NCBI GenBank assembly: GCA_022559845.1
Contig: CM040118.1
Coordinates: 446,646,053 to 446,710,052 of the forward strand
Direction: 5' to 3'
Length of the DNA stretch: 64,000 nt
Source of the DNA: Amorphophallus konjac
Lineage: Eukaryota; Streptophyta; Magnoliopsida; Alismatales; Araceae
The notes beneath the pieces are model-generated. The model saw only the letters and a list, made by a program, of their open reading frames with translations, was not told the DNA's origin and did no database searches. How positions within the stretch are numbered: the stretch's first letter is position 1; each line of letters begins with the position of its first letter. Made by a program: the position numbers and the translations under genes. Below are positions 46,727-58,299 of this stretch, one piece after another.

Positions 46727-48165
46727 TCAAGATACATTCAATTTCTTATCCGCAAGAGGGCGGATTCTTCTCAACTCTTTCACATAATCTCGACGTGCTT
46801 CGTCGTTCTCTTCAACTTCTGCTTGCCACGGGCGCACCTTGCTGATCTCCCACATGATCAGCGCGTTCCGGACTGCTCGTTCATCTTCCTCGGTCCCCAT
46901 CTTCCTAGGTAGGAGGGGAGGGTAGTGTGATAGTGCAGAAATGCCGGTTCGAGGTAGTCCGATCTGAAGATGGCATCGGTGCGGGTTGTAGATCGCCATG
47001 GTAGTATTCCCCACTAGCTGGAGGTCCAGGCCTTGACGCTGCGGTATTTTGAGAAGAGTGCTTCGAAGGATTCTTGGTCGCATGATGAACTTATCCATTG
47101 GCAAAGTGTTGAAAAAGAGGCGCCATTCATCCCGAGTTTTCTTATCCGCCGTCCTGCACTCCACCTGAGAAGAATATCCAAATGCCCCTCCAATGAAGAA
47201 GAGAGGGTGGCTCCCGAAGATCCGACTTGCAGAAGTTATGTCTTCCTTGGGAAGGAATTTGACTCTCACTCCTGTCCAGCACTCAAGGAGTATCATGGAA
47301 CCAAACAAAGGACCTCCTATGCAAGCCGAGCTTAGTCCTTCATAGAGGTATGAGAGGACCGCTTGAGAAATAGACATTCCCCGCCACAGCCCGCTAATAA
47401 TACCAAGATTTTGGATGTCTAAGAGGTGGTCGGTCGTGGTAAAAAGGAAGACCCCGCACAAGCAAACCGCCACCGCCTTGGCTATTGCTTCATGTCTCTC
47501 CCACTTGTTTTTACAATGAGACACTATCCATTGTGCTAAGGGTATCAAGTGAATGTGGTGTGGGCTGATCATGGTTCTCACGTCCTTTGGATCATGAATG
47601 AAGTCGCTCAAGATCAAGGACGGGTCAATGGGCTCTATTGTATAGCAAACCCGGTCTTCATCCCCCACCTTAATCTTAGGAAGGGTTAGGTAGGCTTCTA
47701 CCTCTTCTAATAGGACGGTTGCTTCAAAGGAAGGGAAGATAAAGGTATGAGTTTGTGGATGCCATAACTCCACAAGTGCTGAAATACTTGGCCAATCTAA
47801 GGATAGTTTCTGGAAATTTTTGCCTAAAACCAAGAGTGGTTGAAGGTGCCAAGCTTTAAGGATTGATGTAACTTCTATAGGGAGGGCCTTCACCATGGGA
47901 GCCACCCACTTCAGATTAGAGTAGCATCTTGGGCCAGGAAGGGGCTTGAAGAAAGAAGGAGAAGAAGAAGTCATAAAACGGATTGAAGTGCAGAATTTTC
48001 TGAACTTGGATGTGTTGTTGAGGGACTTACCACCCTTTGAACATTGGAGCTTAAGTGCTTGGGAATTGATGTCAACCGCTGGAGCTCTCCGTGTTCTCTT
48101 CTGGCAGCTTTAGGTCCGGTGTAGACCTTCCCTTCCATGATCATCACCTCAAAGCTCCTCTTCAT
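46727..48165 (-). CDS. Antisense gene 1 of Tat-2: DUF7745/plant-mobile-domain-like protein, two exons, open
   Basis: Exon 1 48165-48031 (45 codons, MKRSFEVMIMEGKVYTGP...), donor GTG|GTAAGT; exon 2 47944-46727, acceptor TTCTTCAAG. Both junctions are phase 0 and match Tat-1, where exon 1 is also 135 nt. The product is about 450 aa. Near its N-terminus VELWHPQTHTFIFPSFEA has the W-P...F-FP pattern of PMD/DUF7745 proteins. Further on are YLTLPKIKVGDED, LCGVFLFTTTDHLLDIQNL and LLECWTGVRVKFLPKED; the C-terminus is charged (EVEENDEARRDYVKELRRIR). No stop or frameshift is present, unlike gag-pol. No signal peptide or clear membrane segment. PMD proteins act in gene silencing in plants, but any such role here is inference. 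Confidence 0.7.
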
Positions 48166-49155
48166 CTTGATTTCTGCCCTTAGGAGAGGTTCTTCAACCC
48201 TAAAGCAGAGGTTTTCAGCAAAGCTACGATTTTGATTGAGTTTTCGAGTCTTAAAAGCTTGATTTTGACTTTTGGAAGGATAGGATTCGGACTAGAAAGC
48301 TTTATCTTCAATCAGGATAAGTTCCAGTAAGGGATTAGATGGCTAAACCTCGGGTTTAAGTTCTCACGGCTCAATCCATCTCGGAATACAACCCAGAATC
48401 TAACGGTCTATCGTAAGGCCGTTATTTCACTCCAACGTGCCAACCTTAGGCCGTCGCATTTTCCTGTGGGTTTAATTCCCCAATCATGTTCTGTGAAGAT
48501 TAACGGTCTAAGGCCTGACCGTCGTTTCTTATAACGCGCGAATCTTGAGCCGTTATATTCTCATCCACTCAGTCCTTTCTCTTCTAGGCTAAGCACTTCC
48601 TGACGGCCCTGGTTATGGCCGTTGCTTCACTCTGACGCGTCTCCCTCAGGCCGTCGCATTTTCTGCTAGTTGTCCTGACAACCATCATTCTGCCATGATC
48701 AACGGTCTAGTCTTTGGCCGTTATTTGTCTTTGACGCACCTGCCGTTGGCCGTCGTTTCTCCTGAAGCCCTACTACCAGGATGGGCCCCTGTTATGAATA
48801 ACGGCCTTTCACCGGCGCGTCGTTTGATTATAACGGTCTGAGCCTAGACCGTTACTTTCTCTGCTGCTGAATTCTGGTTATTCCTTCTACCCTTGCCTAG
48901 ACCTGGTGGTCTCTTACATTGTACACCTCATTCTCTCTACTTTTTTTTCACACACATACATTCCCACAAATAACTCATGCACACATTCCTGCCCATGACT
49001 CATTCATCCATTCATTCGCATCTCATCCACATTCCTGCACACATCCCTTCATTTCACACTTGTGCAAAATAAAATTGAAAACCAAAAAGAAAAAAGATCT
49101 CATTCCATCTACCACAAGTTCTGTACAAAAGATAAGAAAAAACATAAAAAATACA
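48166..49155 (-). other. Spacer between the two antisense genes of Tat-2
   Basis: No gene is seen. It should hold the promoter of antisense gene 1. From 48400 to 48870 it is packed with quasi-palindromes, for example TAACGGTC...GGCCGTTA at 48401-48425, and AACGGCC, GACGCGT and GGCCGTC half-sites every 20-40 bp. The Tat-1 spacer has fewer. Confidence 0.55.
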
Positions 49156-52100
49156 TCATTCGGTCGGCTTATCTGCTGGACCACCCTCATCCTCTCCATC
49201 CTCGGGTCTCCTCGCGGGTGGCGGCGCTATAGAAGCACTCTCCTCCTGCTGTCCCCGCTCCGCCCTCTCATTCCTCCGTTGGCCAGAGGAGCTGACAAGA
49301 AAATCCCCTACCGAGCCGCTCGGAGCAGCACTCCTCCGTGCCCCACTCTGGGAGGCACTCCGCTCTGGTCCCCGGCCCATCATCCGGACCGTCCGCTCCA
49401 GCGTCCGCAGCTCGATCTTCAGTGTGAAGATCTGACGCCGCGTCTCCCGTGCCTCGGTCCGATAGCGATCCAGGTCCGCCGTCCCGATACGGAGCTGCTC
49501 CACCTCAGCCTGTGCTCGCGCTAACTCTGTCCGTAGTTGCTCCATCTTTGCATCATCCGAGCGTCGCGGGGTCTCCGCTCTCAGCCGAGCCAGCTCTACC
49601 CGTACAAGCTCTGTCTCCACTCGGGCTCGATCGGTCTCAGCCCGGCTTCTCTCTGCCTCTGCCCTCGCCTGACTGGCCTCGACCACTGCTGCTGCTAGCT
49701 CCCTCACCTGTAGATTGCATCATATCATTAATCATAAGGCATTTTTAGGCATAGTCATAAGCATGAGCATTTTAGCATCTTACCCGCTCCGCGAGGGTGG
49801 CCTCCACCTCCTCGGCCCGGGCAACTGCTCGAGCAAAATCGGCCTCCTACTCAGCCCTGCCTCCCGCAGGCTATGAGGAAGACGTTGGGGCATCCGGTCC
49901 GGCTCGTTGGGCTCCCTCGGCCCGCTGCATTTTAGAAATCATGGTTAGAAGTCATGGTTAATCAGCATTTGCACCATGATATTCCATTAAGCATAATCAT
50001 AAAGCATTTTAGGTCTCACCAGGAGCTCCAGAGCGGTCCGGTACCCGTCCCGCTGCTGGATGGTGGAATGGAGTAATCCCTCCAGCTCGGCTATCCGTCC
50101 CTCAGGATCTAGCTGCATTTTAGAAAACATGAGTCAATACATCCATCACATGGCTTTTTTGCATATAGAAAGAGCTTTTGGGTTTAGAATTGCATACCGG
50201 TCGTCGGGTACCTCGGTACACCCGGTCGCCGTAGAGTCGAGCGAAGGCCTTCAGATATGCCTCGTCGCTCTCGTCTCGTTCCTTCACCGCTCGGCCCCGC
50301 CTATTCCAGTCGTGGACGTACTTCACCTTCCGGGCACACCAATCCACATTGCCGCTGATGCCCCTTGCTGACTTGCCGGGGTGGTCATCGCTGTGGCGTG
50401 GAAAGGTCACCTCGGGCTGGTGTAGTCCCCGGGTCCGCAGGATCAGCCTATAGTGCAGAGGCTCGATGATATGGATGCAATGCAACCATATGTCTCGCCC
50501 CCGGTACGATAAAGCCGCCTCCACCCATGGCTGTCCCGTATAACCCTCGTCACGGTATGGGGTCCATCTCACCTGAAAGCATTTTTAGTCCATTTATCAG
50601 CATTAGCATATAAAAGCATTAAAGGCAAAAGCATTTAGAAAGCATTTAGAAGTATATAGAAGCATATAGGAATCATTTTTCAGCTCTGGACTTACTGACG
50701 TATGCGGGAAGGAGTCCAAGTCATCCTGGATCGTCCGGGTCAGTCTAATGATCGACCCTGTGTCCCTCGCCACCGACCATCGCCTCGCGATCGGTATGCG
50801 GCTGGGATGGAGTAATGCGCCTCTCCCGATGCCCGGGAGGTACATATAGCTCCAGATCTGCATTTAGAAATCAAGTTAGTCGCATGGCATTGCATAAATC
50901 ATTGCATAAATCATGGCATAAATATTCATGGCATAATAGAAAACATATGAAGTACATTTACCTGTAGGAAAGGCGAGAAGCAGCCCAGCATTGTCTGCCG
51001 GTCCGTGGTGCTGAGGGACTCGAACAAGAATGCGAGCACTGCCGCTCCCCAGGCGTATCTCCTGACTCTGCCCAAATCCTCTATCATCGGCAGCAGTCTA
51101 CAGCTGATGACATCTGCCCGAGTCGCGAAGAGGAGCTTCCCGAATAGCAGCATCAGGAATCATCTAAGCACTCTATCTCCCTCTGGTCCAGCCTCTGCCG
51201 CCAAGCGAGGGCGCACCTGGTCTATCACTCTGCCCAGATGCTCCTCAGGTAGCTCTCCCACGGCGATCGCCGCTCCTCTCAGTCCCAAGCTCTCCTGCAG
51301 CACTGATCTCGAAAGCTGAGAGGAGGACTGTCCCGGTCTAATCAAATCTAGCCCGAGCAGCTGCTGCGCCATCTCTCGGTAGTCGCCGTATGTCCACCCT
51401 ATCACCGCGGCTCCGTGAACTCTCAATCCGGTAATCCTTGCTATGTCTTCTAGCGTGAGGATCATGTGGCCCCACGGGAAGATGAAAGCTCTGCTGATCG
51501 GGTCCCATCTCTCGTGCAAGGCGTACAGTAGCGGTGTGTCCATCCGGATCACCTCGATGCTGAGCACCTCGGCGAATCCCATTCCGGCTAATCTCTCTCT
51601 CTGGTAGTCGGGCAATGCCTGGTACACTGCCCGGATCTGTAGCCAGGAGATCCGCGATCATCTCTTCCCCTGCATTGCATGTTAGATCATTAATCAGTCC
51701 AACTTGCATCATATAATCATTGTATAAACATTCATACTTGAAAACAAAACAAAAATTTGAAAATTGAAAACCCTAAAAAATAGCTTAAGTCCCTGGCATG
51801 AGTGACGGCCCTGGGGTAGGGCGTCGTTTGACTCTGACGGACTCAGCATGGTGCGTCAGAAGAGTGACGGTCGCTGGCAGGACCGTCACATTGTCTGCAT
51901 TTGGGAATTTTTTCCCTTGCATCCCCGTGGTCTCCCACTATGGCCAAATGGCCTACAATTGTTCCTAGGGGGTTTGTGGACCCATTTCTACCCTTTAATC
52001 CCGCATGCATTCATAATAAAAACACAAAAAAATTAAAATGTGAAGTTAGGGCGGAAAGACCTACCTCACGGTCCATGCCCCTTTTCCTCTTCTTCTCGGG

Positions 52101-52316
52101 TTCTTTGGGTTCCTCTGCACCCAATGGGGCTTCCCCTTGGTCCCCCACGGCCGTGGGAGCTTCTTCTTCTTCTCTTGGCTCTCTTCTCCTCGGTTCTTCT
52201 TCCGTGACCGGTGGGATCGCCTCCCGTTCGAGCCGGCGGTGAAACCGCCGGATTGCTTTCTTCTTTCCCCTCTCCCTCCTCTGTGGTGGTGGCTGGGGAG
52301 CCTCGTCGCCGGCCAT
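49156..52316 (-). pseudogene. Antisense gene 2 of Tat-2: plant mobile domain plus coiled coil, seven exons
   Basis: Exons: 52316-52065, 51669-50962, 50857-50696, 50572-50198, 50112-50020, 49924-49784 and 49707-49156, all with GT-AG ends and phase 0, about 760 codons. Exon 1 is basic then acidic (KKKAIRRFHRRLERE, nuclear-targeting-like). Exon 2 has the PMD core (ERWDPISRAFIFPWGHMILT, YAWGAAVLAFLFESLS); exons 3-4 the PMD C-terminal part (YMYLPGIG, VRWTPYRDEGYTGQPW); exons 5-7 a Glu/Arg/Ala coiled coil. Stops: TGA near 51659 (CGA in Tat-1), TGA near 51158 (Arg in Tat-1) and two TAG in exon 6, one shared with Tat-1. Splicing that skips exon 6 cannot be excluded. Function for the element is unknown. 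Confidence 0.72.
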
Positions 52317-53575
52317 GGTAGTAGTGGGACGGTGGTCGCCGGTGGTTTCTCTCGGTTGGTTTTTTGGGTGATGAATGTGGAATGGAATGGCCGTGACCGT
52401 TCGGTTGTTTTTTTATTTTTTTTGAACGCTCAGGAAATGCGACGGTCTATCGACCGACCGTCACATCCTTCTGACGCGTCTGTTTTTGACCGTTACATAT
52501 GATTGGACTATTTTATTGAAGAATGTGAACCGCCTGGTTTATGACGGACTAGGGATGGTCCGTTACTTTATGTAACGCCCTTTCTTCAGACCGTTACAAA
52601 CTTGCAAGTTTCTTGATGAATTAAATGGTCTATTGGATGTCAAAATGGTTCCATTTTCTTCCATGTTGTTCCTTATTGATGTTCCTTGCACGTACAATGG
52701 TTATGCCTTGGTTCATGATCATATTTATTGTTGGCTAACCTATCTTTCATGAAGGAATTATGAGTGAAGTCATGCTTTATCGTCCGTCAGGCAGGTAAGT
52801 CAGGTATTGTATCTCGTTCCCTCACTCCCTTAATGCATTACTATATGTTACTTATGATATATTACCTCGAGAACCGGCTGGTCATTCATGTGTCCTGGGA
52901 TTTGATGTTCCCCTTAAACAAAAATGATGATGATCTAAGTTCACATGTTTAATCGTTGGATAGGCCGTTAGATTGGAAAATTTGGGGACGACGGTTCTAT
53001 CTTGCATGCCGTGGTTGCAGATGGTGTCCTGACTCTGATTTTCTCCGATCTAGTAATATTATTCTCGAGTATTTTTCTATTTTATCTTTTCTTCGCATTT
53101 GTTTTGAAGATTTTGTTTTCCTTTAGCCCAGCATGCATCATACGCATTCTTTGAGCATTCGTGAAGCTTCATTTGTTCAAGGTCTCGATGATGGTGAGCA
53201 GCTGTATTCTTGATTCTGGATGAGAGAATCACTCCACTCTGAATTAGAAGGTTTCCTTTGATCTGCTCGCTTGATCTGGTTCGCTGAAGATTCCTGTCTG
53301 GAGTTTAGTCTCTTTCCTTTCCGTTGCCTCCGGCGGCTAGCCGTGTTTCCTTTCCTTAGTTAATTAGTTCCTCCAGACTCGCATCCCTTTGGCTGGCTAT
53401 TTCCTTGTGATCAATTCGAAGTTTTCCAGAAAATTCCTATCGCTTGTCGGTAAAGAACGGGTGTCGTTTACCTTAACGCCCTCTTTTTGATACACTCCGC
53501 TTCATTTCCGCTTCATCTTCATGTTCCATTTCACTTTCGCTTCACCTCCGCTCGCTCCCCTGCAAAGAGGACGTT
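52317..53575 (+). other. Tat-2 region between antisense gene 2 and the 3' LTR
   Basis: No gene is seen. It would contain the promoter of the antisense PMD gene. A strong quasi-palindrome GACGGTCTATC...GACCGTCAC is at 52441-52464. The last 900 bp match Tat-1 9690-10630 closely. Confidence 0.55.
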
Positions 53576-53584
53576 AAGGAGGGG
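53576..53584 (+). other. Polypurine tract of Tat-2
   Basis: AAGGAGGGG, four bases before the 3' LTR, as in Tat-1. Confidence 0.8.
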
Positions 53585-53588
53585 CATC

Positions 53589-55341
53589 TGTTGACACCCG
53601 TTTTATACCCAATAAGTCGGGTCATCTCCTTATTTCATTCTATATGATGCTCCGAGTTGTTCACTCTTCATTGAGTCTCTTGATCAGTTGAGGCCTGTTT
53701 CTTGGGTCTTAATTCCTGGATTAAGAATTGGCTTCTGGTAGCGTTTCGTTGGCAACAGCTTAGCAACCCTTTATTGCTATTCTTGAAACTCAATGGTAAT
53801 AACGGTCCGAACCAGGCGCGTTGTTTCATTATAACGCATGGGGCCTGGACCGTTACTCTTTGAAGAGTCCTAAGGCTTAAGGCCTCGTTGAAAAGCTTAT
53901 CCTTTTGATTCCACATTGGTAATAACGGTCTGTCGAGCAGCCGTTGTTTCATTCTGATGCCCTATGCCTTGGCCGTTGCTTCCTTGAAGAGTCCAACTTG
54001 TTGGGTCTTCTTCCCGTCGATCTTATCTTTTAGGGATAAGGTTGATAGTAACGGACGGTTCTTGATGCGTTACTTCCAAGTGGCGGTCTGTCGTGCAGCC
54101 GTTACTTCCTTCCGAGAGTCCTGGCAGTTCAGGCCTTTTCTCTTCTACTCCGTGGTCGAGATAAGGGTTTTGGATTGACGATATCTCTTTCAAATCTGAT
54201 CCTCAGGACCTTCCGTTCAATTCTATGGACTCTTGGTGATATTATCTTCGAGGATTTGCTAAGAGTTATCTCTTTATCTTTCTGAATTATCCTCTGCTCG
54301 ACCTGAGAGTTTGAGGGTCTATAAATAGAGCCCTTGACTTCATGGCCCGAGGGGGGGAAAGATTTTGGAATTCACGACGAAGTGCTGCCAAACTCAGGAG
54401 CCATCTTCATCCAAGAGGAACTGCTTCCCACGTCATCCATCTCATAATCAAGGGAGTACTTTGGTTTTGGTCTTTCAAGTTCATCATTGCATGCTTGAGT
54501 TCTTCCCTGGTTTTTCCTCAATCAAAGCATTATCCCTCCTCTTTCTCCACGTTTTTCACTGTCCTCTAAGCATATAAACATCTTCCCAAACTTTTAAAAC
54601 ACCCAGAGGGGTTAAAAAACCAAAAACTCCCGGTAATCCACTCTCCTTTTGATGATGTTAAGTCCTTTGAGAATTGATGCTATGCTTGTGAAAAGGACTA
54701 ATTGAGGTTATTGTGTTTGGTCTTTCTACATCTTTGGCAGGTTTACAGGTTCATTGACACGAGGCCCAGGTCTTCTAGCCGGCTGGAAGAGTTGGAGTTA
54801 AAAGAATTCAAGCTTTGTTACTGCAGGTTATCTGACGGCCTTGTGCAGGCGCGTCACTCTCTTCCGGCGGTCTATCGTGTGGCCGTCACTTCCAAGCGAC
54901 GCACGGGGTTCTGGCCGTTACTTCTAAGTTAATCTGCAGGCTTTCTCTGGTTTTCTCTCCCGTGGGCGGGTGTTTCATCCACCTATTTCCAAGGTATATT
55001 CAGGTTTTTTGACTTGTTTTTACTTTGGTGGCGATCACATCTTTCCTGGGTATTGGGCATTAGCTGTCTTCTTCATCATATCTTTCTATTTTCCTTGCTT
55101 GTTCCACCTTCACGGTGTGTTTTTATTTATTCCTTGCTCCACGCCCCGGCGTGTGTTTTCCTTTTCCTTAGCGTAGTTTGATTGAGATAGCATGCCCATG
55201 CTAGAGCTAGCTATGATTGCCTAGGTTCATGATCACATGTTCATAGGTTTGAGTAGATCTTTGATTGTTTGTTTGTTATCTTACCATATCACTCTCCAAA
55301 CCTCAAAAGAAAGATAGAAGATAGACAAATAAATATCAACA
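53589..55341 (+). repeat. 3' LTR of Tat-2, 1753 bp
   Basis: Partner of 31959-33713, with the same termini and TATA box (54320-54327). Followed by target duplication ACTGT (55342-55346). Confidence 0.95.
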
Positions 55342-55421
55342 ACTGTGAGGGGTAATGCGGGGAGAAAAGGCATTGAAACCCTTAACCGGGGAGTTTACTG
55401 ATTTGAGGGAGTGCCCTCGAA

Positions 55422-55937
55422 TCAGTTGTTCGCCCGAATAAGGAGAAAACCCCACCCGATGCCGAGCCAGTTATTCCCATTACCAAAGTCGAACACTTCA
55501 TTCGACCTTGAATAACTTGTCCTACTCGACCTTATTCCGTTACCAAAGTTGACCTTATAGAACCTTCTAGCATTATCATCAACATTAGTTGTACCTTTGT
55601 TTTCCCCTACACCACTCTTATTTTCAAAGGTTGGCATCCCAAATGCATCATGCAGCATCTCATGCATGCCCTTATCAGGAACATCATTCTTTAACTGCCA
55701 AGCCTTAGTCTCACCATGAAGTTATCAAAACTCTTTATCCTCGATAACTCCATTCAAGTATAAGTGTTGTCTTACACTCTCCTTATCCCATCTGTCAATA
55801 TATGCACAACGTACACATGGGCATTTGATTGTCTGAGTACCAGGTACAACCCCAAATGCAAACTGAATAAACTCGTCAACACTGTCATAGTATTCCTTTG
55901 CATCCCTAGAGAAGTAAACATGTATAAAGGATGTCAA
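55422..55937 (-). pseudogene. CACTA transposase N-terminal region (transposase-associated domain), fragment
   Basis: The frame from 55937 reads HVYFSRDAKEYYDSVDEFIQ, then IKCPCVRCAYIDRWD and VRQHLYLNGVI. This is the Cys-rich transposase-associated domain (PF13963) that precedes TNP2 in CACTA elements. It stops at 55725. A second frame (55667-55422, MHEMLHDAFGMPTF) resembles the linker that follows the domain in intact transposases. Upstream codons to about 56040 (RGQWIESGWK-like) lie in another frame. No catalytic domain is left. Confidence 0.7.
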
Positions 55938-56344
55938 CTAATTATCCATTCCAAAGTAAACAAAACATATGGGTACTCCTCTATAACAGATACCTTGTTT
56001 TTCCATCCACTCTCAATCCATTGTCCTCTCACTTCTAATTAAAATCAAAAATTGATAAGTAGACAGAGATAAACATCAGTGCACATGATCCATATTCAAT
56101 TCAAATTCTTTTTCAACTATTATGTGCATGTATGTATATAAAAGATAAATGATGATGAATAGAGTAAAATGTCATATTAGAGTCCTGGTACGTGGCATTG
56201 TTACACCAGATGTTTTTCCTGAGGGGAAGATTTTACTGATTTCCAGCCAATATATCCGACTATAAATGGGGATCAAGACTAGGCAAGCCAAAAGATAAGG
56301 GAATTGCTCAAAGAATCATGGGGTTTTTTTATAGGTAAGTGTTT

Positions 56345-56450
56345 TTTTTCTATAGGGGAGGGGAAAGGCGGGGATCGAACCCCTGCCCTCCTGCGCCAGT
56401 GGCGCAGGTGGGGTGTATTGCTATGTTATCTAGGTAGCTAGCCCTCAAGC
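56345..56450 (-). other. Possible tRNA-derived SINE remnant
   Basis: The minus strand contains GGGGTTCGATCCCCGCC, a good RNA polymerase III B box, and about 60 bp upstream GGGCTAGCTACC, a weak A box. The spacing is wider than in a tRNA and no cloverleaf forms. A pyrimidine/T run lies on one side. Weak call. Confidence 0.3.
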
Positions 56451-57559
56451 AAGATCTTTGCAAAGTGATGGCAGGTGGAAATCAATGAAAGATAAATCTA
56501 ATCAGAAGGACAAATATGCAAAAGTGGTATCACAATTGCAGACTGCTGGTCCTCATAGTGAAATCACAGTAGGTTCATTTACAAACACAATTTTTACATA
56601 TAAACAATTCAATGATTTATTACGTGAAGGCACCTTCATGTGCAAGATTTTTGCATAGTCTGATCATGATAATTTGTTTGTTGCTATGAACATTTTAACC
56701 AACATAGAAAATAATATGTTGGTTGTCCCCAAATTTGGATTTGGGCATTCAGTGGAAAGGCAGAGGATGTCATTTCTAGTTTTTGAGCATATCAAATTAT
56801 GAATAGTGAGACTTCTGCTTTATTTTCTGCTTTATGCTAATGATTGGGGATAGACAGTAGATAGATGGGGCTTTTGTAAAAAATATAAGTGAAATAAATA
56901 AATGAGAACATTTTTAGGGGGAAAATTCTTATGTACCAAATGGTGCATATTTTTCCATTGAATATTTTTTCTTTTAGAATACATTTTGCTGAACCAAATG
57001 GACCCTAAACTTTATGAACTTTATATTACATCTTTTTTTTTACTTCAAACTATATATATTAATAGAGAATTTGTTTTAGAACTTTTTTAATTTCATCTGA
57101 CATTTATACCACAAGAGTAACAGAATAAGAGTTTTGCTTTTAAGAATATCGGGTAACAAAAACTGAAAAAAAGGTCATGATGAGGAACAAGAGGAAGAAG
57201 AGGGCTAGTGATGCAAGAGAAACATGGTGGATCTCGAACTGGGTGGACAGGGAGCAAACAGCCGCACCGTGGTAGTTCTATCCGAAAAGGTGTAGGCACA
57301 GTCGGGGTGGAGGGCGCTAGACTCACTGAAGGCGGGAGTGTCGAAGTCGCCCAGGCCTCGAGTCGAAGAGTGTTGTTGTGCAGTGCTGGCCAAAGCTGCT
57401 TGCACTTAAGGGGCAGCTACAACTCGATTCAAGCAGATAGTGTGGACTACGCAATCGACGACGGAGCTACGTGGAGGGGCACGAGTGGTGGATAGGGTCA
57501 CGGTGGTAGGAGGCCGACAGGGTCGACGCTATTGGCAGGGGGCCAATGAAGGTGGTTGC
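56451..57559. other. CACTA-side sequence without recognised gene
   Basis: A 67-codon plus frame (56458-56658) and several short frames show no family I recognise. AT-rich up to 57080, then GC-richer. Probably interior of the CACTA fragment. Confidence 0.35.
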
Positions 57560-58060
57560 TACGCTACATCCTGGTTGTTGGGTCTGGGGAGCAAATAGAA
57601 GAGGAGGAAGGGGGCAATAGCCCAAAGGTGAACGACCGAGGGGTAGAGGGATTGGGGTTGAGGGTAGGTGGTAGTTGGGTCTGGGAGCAAATACAAGAAG
57701 ACGAAGAAGAGGAAGGTGGGCGGCAGGCCAAGGAAGAAGAGGAACGGGGTGAAAGGCCGAAGGTGAATGGCCGACGGCGAGAGAGATTGGGGTTTGTGGG
57801 TCTGGGAGCAAATAAAAGAAGAGGAAGGGAGGCGGCAGGCCAAGGAAGAAGAAGAGGAAGGGGGCGCCGATGGCGAGAGTAGGGATTGGGGTTGTGGGTC
57901 TGGGAGAAAATAGAAGAGGAAGAAGAAGAGGAAGGGGGGAGGCAGACTGAGGAAGAAGAAGAGGAAGGGGGCGCGTGGCTGGCCAAAGGGTGAGAAGGTA
58001 TCGGGAAAAAGATCGATCAAGTAAGTTAGGGCATCGGGAAAAAGATCAGGTGCCATTTTT
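57560..58060. repeat. Purine-rich minisatellite-like repeats
   Basis: Imperfect units containing GTGGGTCTGGGAGCAAATA followed by GAGGAAGAAGAGGAAGG and CGGCAGGCCAAGGAAGAAG recur four or five times at roughly 80-130 bp. The Pro/Ser/Phe-rich minus-strand frames over it are composition artefacts. Confidence 0.75.
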
Positions 58061-58299
58061 TCGCGCCCATGGGGAGCCCAAATCCCTACTTTATTTTTCT
58101 TTTAATCAACCTACTCCAACGTTGTTTAAAGAATGTGAGAAATTCTAATGTCTATTCCCATGCTTAATTAAATACCGCAGGAATACCAGATATTTTCTAA
58201 TGCTTTATAAAATATGTTGGAATAAGGTGGACATGTACCTACGCTATAATGAAATGTAAGAAATTTACCTATGTAGTTTCACACGTCGGAGTAAGTCAT

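Larger units (their letters stand above)
31959..55341 (+). mobile_element. Tat-2: complete 23.4-kb Tat/Ogre-type Ty3/gypsy retrotransposon
   Basis: LTRs at 31959-33713 and 53589-55341 both run TGTTGA...TCAACA. ACTGT target duplications lie at 31954-31958 and 55342-55346. Plus-strand order: primer site, 3.4-kb leader, gag, protease, G-patch, RT, RNase H, archaeal-type second RNase H, integrase without chromodomain. An 8-kb tail with two antisense genes follows, then the polypurine tract. The second RNase H, G-patch and extra genes place it in the Tat lineage (Ogre/TatI-type). By eye the LTRs differ at roughly 25-35 positions, so the insertion is young. All gag-pol frames are broken, while antisense gene 1 is open. 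Confidence 0.95.

Noticed and set aside
56345..56450. A tRNA gene, because of a perfect B box
   Set aside because: No cloverleaf, A-B spacing too wide and no acceptor stem. Kept only as a weak SINE candidate.
57467..58056. Pro/Ser/Phe-rich minus-strand frames of 114-165 codons
   Set aside because: They follow from purine-rich minisatellite units. No domain, and the three frames overlap.
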